Part shown: one piece after another, positions 61,482 through 64,000 of the stretch | Numbering within the stretch: the first letter of the stretch is position 1 | Layout of the letters: each line of letters starts with the position of its first letter | Assembly: GCF_012275535.1 (NCBI RefSeq) | Contig: NZ_JAAVTK010000012.1 | Span: 69,350 to 133,349 of the forward strand | Direction: 5' to 3' | Length of the DNA: 64,000 nt | Source of the DNA: Hymenobacter artigasi | GTDB taxonomy: Bacteria; Bacteroidota; Bacteroidia; Cytophagales; Hymenobacteraceae | Notes under the pieces: generated by a model | Told to the model about the DNA's origin: nothing | Database searches by the model: none | The model's input: the letters and a program-made list of their open reading frames with translations, nothing else | Made by a program: the position numbers and the translations under genes

Positions 61482-63203
61482 TTATTCCACTGCTACGCGG
61501 GCCGTGTAGGACTGGCCGCGCTTATCCGTGGTGCGGAGCGTGTACAGGCCCGGCGCCAGGCCCCGCACCGATACTGCCGCCTCGGCCGACATGGTGGTGG
61601 TACGCGCCACGCGGCCCGTCGCATCGATTAGCTGCACCAGGGTGCCTGATGCAAGACCGGGCAGATACACCCCGTCGGAGGCCGGGTTGGGATACAGGCC
61701 CTGCGGCAATGGCGAGGCCGTGGCCGCAGCTAAAGCAGTGCCGGAAGCGCCTAGCTGGGCGACAAAGCCGGAGTAGGACGACACGCCCGACGGGGTGATT
61801 GAGCCAAAGGTGGCGCCGTAGTTGGCAAAGCCATACACTTGCAGGCTGCCTTGGGGAAGCAAGCCGAGGCCGAGGCCGCGGTCTTGCCCGGGGCCACCGG
61901 CCTGCTGCACCCAGCGCAGCTGGCCCTGCGGGGAATATGAAGCCACCAGGATGTCGCTACCCCCCGCCGAGGCGAGCGTGAAGGCGCCTATCCGGGCCTG
62001 GTTGCCGAAGCTACCCGCAACGTAGGCGTTGCCGCCGCCATCCACGCACACGCCACTCAGATAATCGGAGCTTGCGCTGACCAGGGATTGCGCCCACTGC
62101 TCGGTGCCCTGTGCCGAGAACCGGACGAGGAAAGCATCTTCGTTGCTGGCGGTGGCAGTGGAACCGGTGAGGGTGCTGCCGCCGAATTGCAACGATTGCC
62201 GGAAGGTGCCCGTGAGGTACAGGTTGCCGGTGGCATCGGCGGCGGCCCCGGTGAGGTCGTCAAAATCGGGCCCGCCGAACGTGCGCGCCCATTCCAGGTT
62301 GCCGGCTGCGTTGTACTTGGCCGCCATCAGGTTGACGCTGGTGGGCGATGGGAACGCCAGGCCCGTGGGAAACGACACCCCCATGAGAAAATCGGTAACC
62401 AGGTAGAACCCGCCGCCCGGCGCGTTCACCAGCCGCAACGGGTAAACAACCCCGGCCCCGGTGCTGCGGTCGGAGTAGAACAGGTTTTTGAGGCTTTGAA
62501 CATCCCCCGTAGCAGCCGAAAAGCGGGCCAGGTAGGTGGTATAAGGGGCCGCGACCCTGGCGGAGGACGCCAGCAGCTGGCCGCCGAAGCTGATGCCGCT
62601 GCAGTAAACGTGGCCGCCGCTCACGAGCACATTGCCCGCGCCATCAATGGTTACGCCTGTTGCCGTGGCTTGCGGGGTGCAAATCGGAAAAGCCGGGTCG
62701 CGCGATACATCGTCGCTCTGTTTGGCCCAGGCAAGATTCCCCTGGGCATCGTAGCGGGCCACAAACGCCTTGGTGCCAACGTAGTTGCCCGCGCTCAGGG
62801 TTTGGCCGTGGCCCATGTCGATGGTTCCCTGAAAATTGCCCACTACGTACACGTTGCCTGCGGCATCCAACGCTACGTCGTCGGTCCCGTCGGAGCCGGT
62901 CGAGCCCAGCTGCTGTACCCAGGCCACGGCGCCCAGCGGCGTGTATTTGGCCAGGTACCCGTCGTGAGAGCCGCGGCTGGTCAGCACGGTTTGCCCTACC
63001 CCGGTCCGTACACTGAAGGTGCCCACTTCGTACATATTGCCCTGGGCATCCGTTACCCGGCGCGTGTAGGGCGACAGGTAGGACCCGGTGCCCCGGGCAC
63101 TGTCCCAGGCGGGCGTGGTTTGGGCGGCGGCGCGGGGGCCAAAAGCCAGGCTGCTCAGCACCACGGCGGCTAGCTGGGCAAAACGAACGGTAGGGGTTTT
63201 CAT
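61482..63203 (-). CDS. T9SS-secreted SBBP beta-propeller protein
   Basis: A 573-residue secreted protein. Signal peptide MKTPTVRFAQLAAVVLSSLAFGPRAAAQ. The body holds repeated SBBP-type units (AWVQQLGSTGSDGTDDVALDAAGNVYVVGNFQG, WARTFGGPDFDDLTGAAADATGNLYLTGTFRQ, WAQSLVSASSDYLSGVCVDGGGNAYVAGSFGN, RWVQQAGGPGQDRGLGL), expected to form a propeller. The last about 75 residues (GLYPNPASDGVYLP...GLYTLRTTDKRGQSYTARVAVE) are a T9SS type A sorting domain. ATG 63203 begins the signal peptide; an in-frame ATG at 63242 touches the methyltransferase stop. Function outside the cell unknown. Confidence 0.9.
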   Translation of the reverse strand: MKTPTVRFAQLAAVVLSSLAFGPRAAAQTTPAWDSARGTGSYLSPYTRRVTDAQGNMYEVGTFSVRTGVGQTVLTSRGSHDGYLAKYTPLGAVAWVQQLGSTGSDGTDDVALDAAGNVYVVGNFQGTIDMGHGQTLSAGNYVGTKAFVARYDAQGNLAWAKQSDDVSRDPAFPICTPQATATGVTIDGAGNVLVSGGHVYCSGISFGGQLLASSARVAAPYTTYLARFSAATGDVQSLKNLFYSDRSTGAGVVYPLRLVNAPGGGFYLVTDFLMGVSFPTGLAFPSPTSVNLMAAKYNAAGNLEWARTFGGPDFDDLTGAAADATGNLYLTGTFRQSLQFGGSTLTGSTATASNEDAFLVRFSAQGTEQWAQSLVSASSDYLSGVCVDGGGNAYVAGSFGNQARIGAFTLASAGGSDILVASYSPQGQLRWVQQAGGPGQDRGLGLGLLPQGSLQVYGFANYGATFGSITPSGVSSYSGFVAQLGASGTALAAATASPLPQGLYPNPASDGVYLPGLASGTLVQLIDATGRVARTTTMSAEAAVSVRGLAPGLYTLRTTDKRGQSYTARVAVE

Positions 63204-63241
63204 AAGTACGGGGAAATGGTGGTGGAAAGACCAGAGAAACA

Positions 63242-64000
63242 CTAGAGTACATACGCGCCCTCGGGCGTTTGGCGGAGCAGGGAAAGGGCCGCAAGGGTTT
63301 GAAGCAGCGGTTCTAATTTGTCGGATTTCACGCGCCGGAAGCGGGTGGCTACCTCAGCGGCCGTCAGGGGCTGGGCGGCTTGCTGGAGGGCGTCGCGCAG
63401 GGCCTGCATCTGCAGGGCCAGCTCGGTGGGCCAGGGCTGGGGGGCGATTCCCTCCGCTGATGGAGTTGACCGGCCGGCGGCCGAAAAGGTTGCTGTGGTG
63501 GGCAAAGAAAGTTTCGCCTGCTCGGTTTCGGGGGCCTGGTAGGCGGGGCGCAGGTAGCGGATGTGGCCGCCCTGCTCCTCGCGGGCGCGCTCGTGGTTGA
63601 GGCGCACGAGGCGGGTGAGCAGCTCGGCCTCGGGCAGGGCGGCGGGCCAAGCGTAGGCGTCGGCCACGGCGGCGTCGAGCTGCTGGTGCAGGCTGAGCAC
63701 CACGGAGGCCAGGCCCTGCTGGTTCACGGTCAGGTCCTTGGCCGACAGGGGCTGGCTGGCGCGCAGCTTCTCCACCACGTTGTAGAGGTCGGTGAGGGTG
63801 AGACTGGGGTGCAGGGCCTGCTGGCGCTTGCGGTGGGCGTCGAGCTGTTCGGCCAGCTCGCGGATGCGCGCCTGCTGCGCGGGCGTGGCATCGGGGAAAG
63901 GGAATGGGTCGAAGCAGCGGGATTTATTGTAGCGCGGTGTTCCTCCTACGCCAAGGATTCCGCCTGCTGCAAGTGCCCAACTTATATGAATACGACTTGA
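63242..64000 (-). CDS. MmeI-like class I DNA methyltransferase, C-terminal part (5' end outside window)
   Basis: The last about 252 residues of a long protein entering from the right edge. At the edge it reads SSRIHISWALAAGGILGVGG, then PRYNKSRCFDPFPFPD, QQARIRELAEQLDAHRKRQQ, LTLTDLYNVVEKLRASQPLS, NQQGLASVVLSLHQQLDAAV and DAYAWPAALPEAELLTRLVR. These blocks are characteristic of the C terminus of MmeI-like adenine methyltransferases (type IIL/IIG restriction-modification). A winged-helix-like tail (PLTAAEVATRFRRVKSDKLEPLLQTLAALSLLRQ) ends it. The catalytic motifs lie beyond the window. Recognised from remembered family patterns. Confidence 0.85.
   Translation of the reverse strand, partial: SSRIHISWALAAGGILGVGGTPRYNKSRCFDPFPFPDATPAQQARIRELAEQLDAHRKRQQALHPSLTLTDLYNVVEKLRASQPLSAKDLTVNQQGLASVVLSLHQQLDAAVADAYAWPAALPEAELLTRLVRLNHERAREEQGGHIRYLRPAYQAPETEQAKLSLPTTATFSAAGRSTPSAEGIAPQPWPTELALQMQALRDALQQAAQPLTAAEVATRFRRVKSDKLEPLLQTLAALSLLRQTPEGAYVL

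Overview
This window looks like a GC-rich member of the Bacteroidota, most like Hymenobacter or a close relative in the Cytophagales. The evidence is two SusC/SusD pairs, two secreted proteins ending in type IX secretion (T9SS) sorting domains, many 'xSC/xGC' lipoprotein boxes and a strong G/C third-position bias. The genus is an inference from these traits. A RepB-type (Rep_3) initiator with an iteron array means the sequence is either a large plasmid/secondary replicon or a chromosome carrying an integrated plasmid; the window alone cannot decide.

Layout. 1-3155 (minus): an OmpR/PhoB two-component pair, then a small membrane protein and an RND adaptor that runs off the left edge, with a triple ATGAGAA direct repeat in front of the pump genes. 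3237-7168: a small secreted protein, the plasmid initiator with its iterons and AT-rich stretch, and a decayed zone holding the 3' remnant of a xylose isomerase gene and a 40-bp-arm palindrome. 7169-15120 (plus): an atypical response regulator without phosphorylation residues, a complete CzcCBA-type metal efflux system and a DUF2279 protein. 15326-21323 (minus): the most striking locus, a single-module Pls/PosA-type (epsilon-poly-lysine synthetase-like) NRPS, its phosphopantetheinyl transferase and an outer-membrane beta-barrel, linked by overlapping stop/start codons. 21841-30153 (plus): a sensor kinase next to a Kup potassium transporter, a small membrane protein, then pta and ackA.

30325-43450 holds smaller genes (STAS-like, GAF, esterase), a 1824-residue T9SS repeat protein, katG, and a HelD-type RNA polymerase recycling helicase. 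43685-52456 is a sugar-utilisation locus: SusC, SusD and a GH3 beta-glucosidase on minus, with a divergent NrtR/AraR-like regulator whose Nudix box is degenerate. 52984-53946 is a tyrosine recombinase immediately downstream of an inverted repeat shaped like its own core site. 54347-60790 is a lipoprotein followed by a second SusC/SusD/Ig-like lipoprotein operon. 61482-63203 is a T9SS SBBP-type protein, and the right edge holds the 3' part of an MmeI-like DNA methyltransferase.

The intergenic spaces are rich in long palindromes. One family (A) has four copies sharing GAGC(A/G)GTTTTC ends. A second (C) shares TGAAGCTGTTTAG ends but carries different contents, and one copy contains a nested family A element. 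A third (B) has two copies in opposite orientation. They look like non-autonomous mobile or REP-like elements; no transposase is present in the window.
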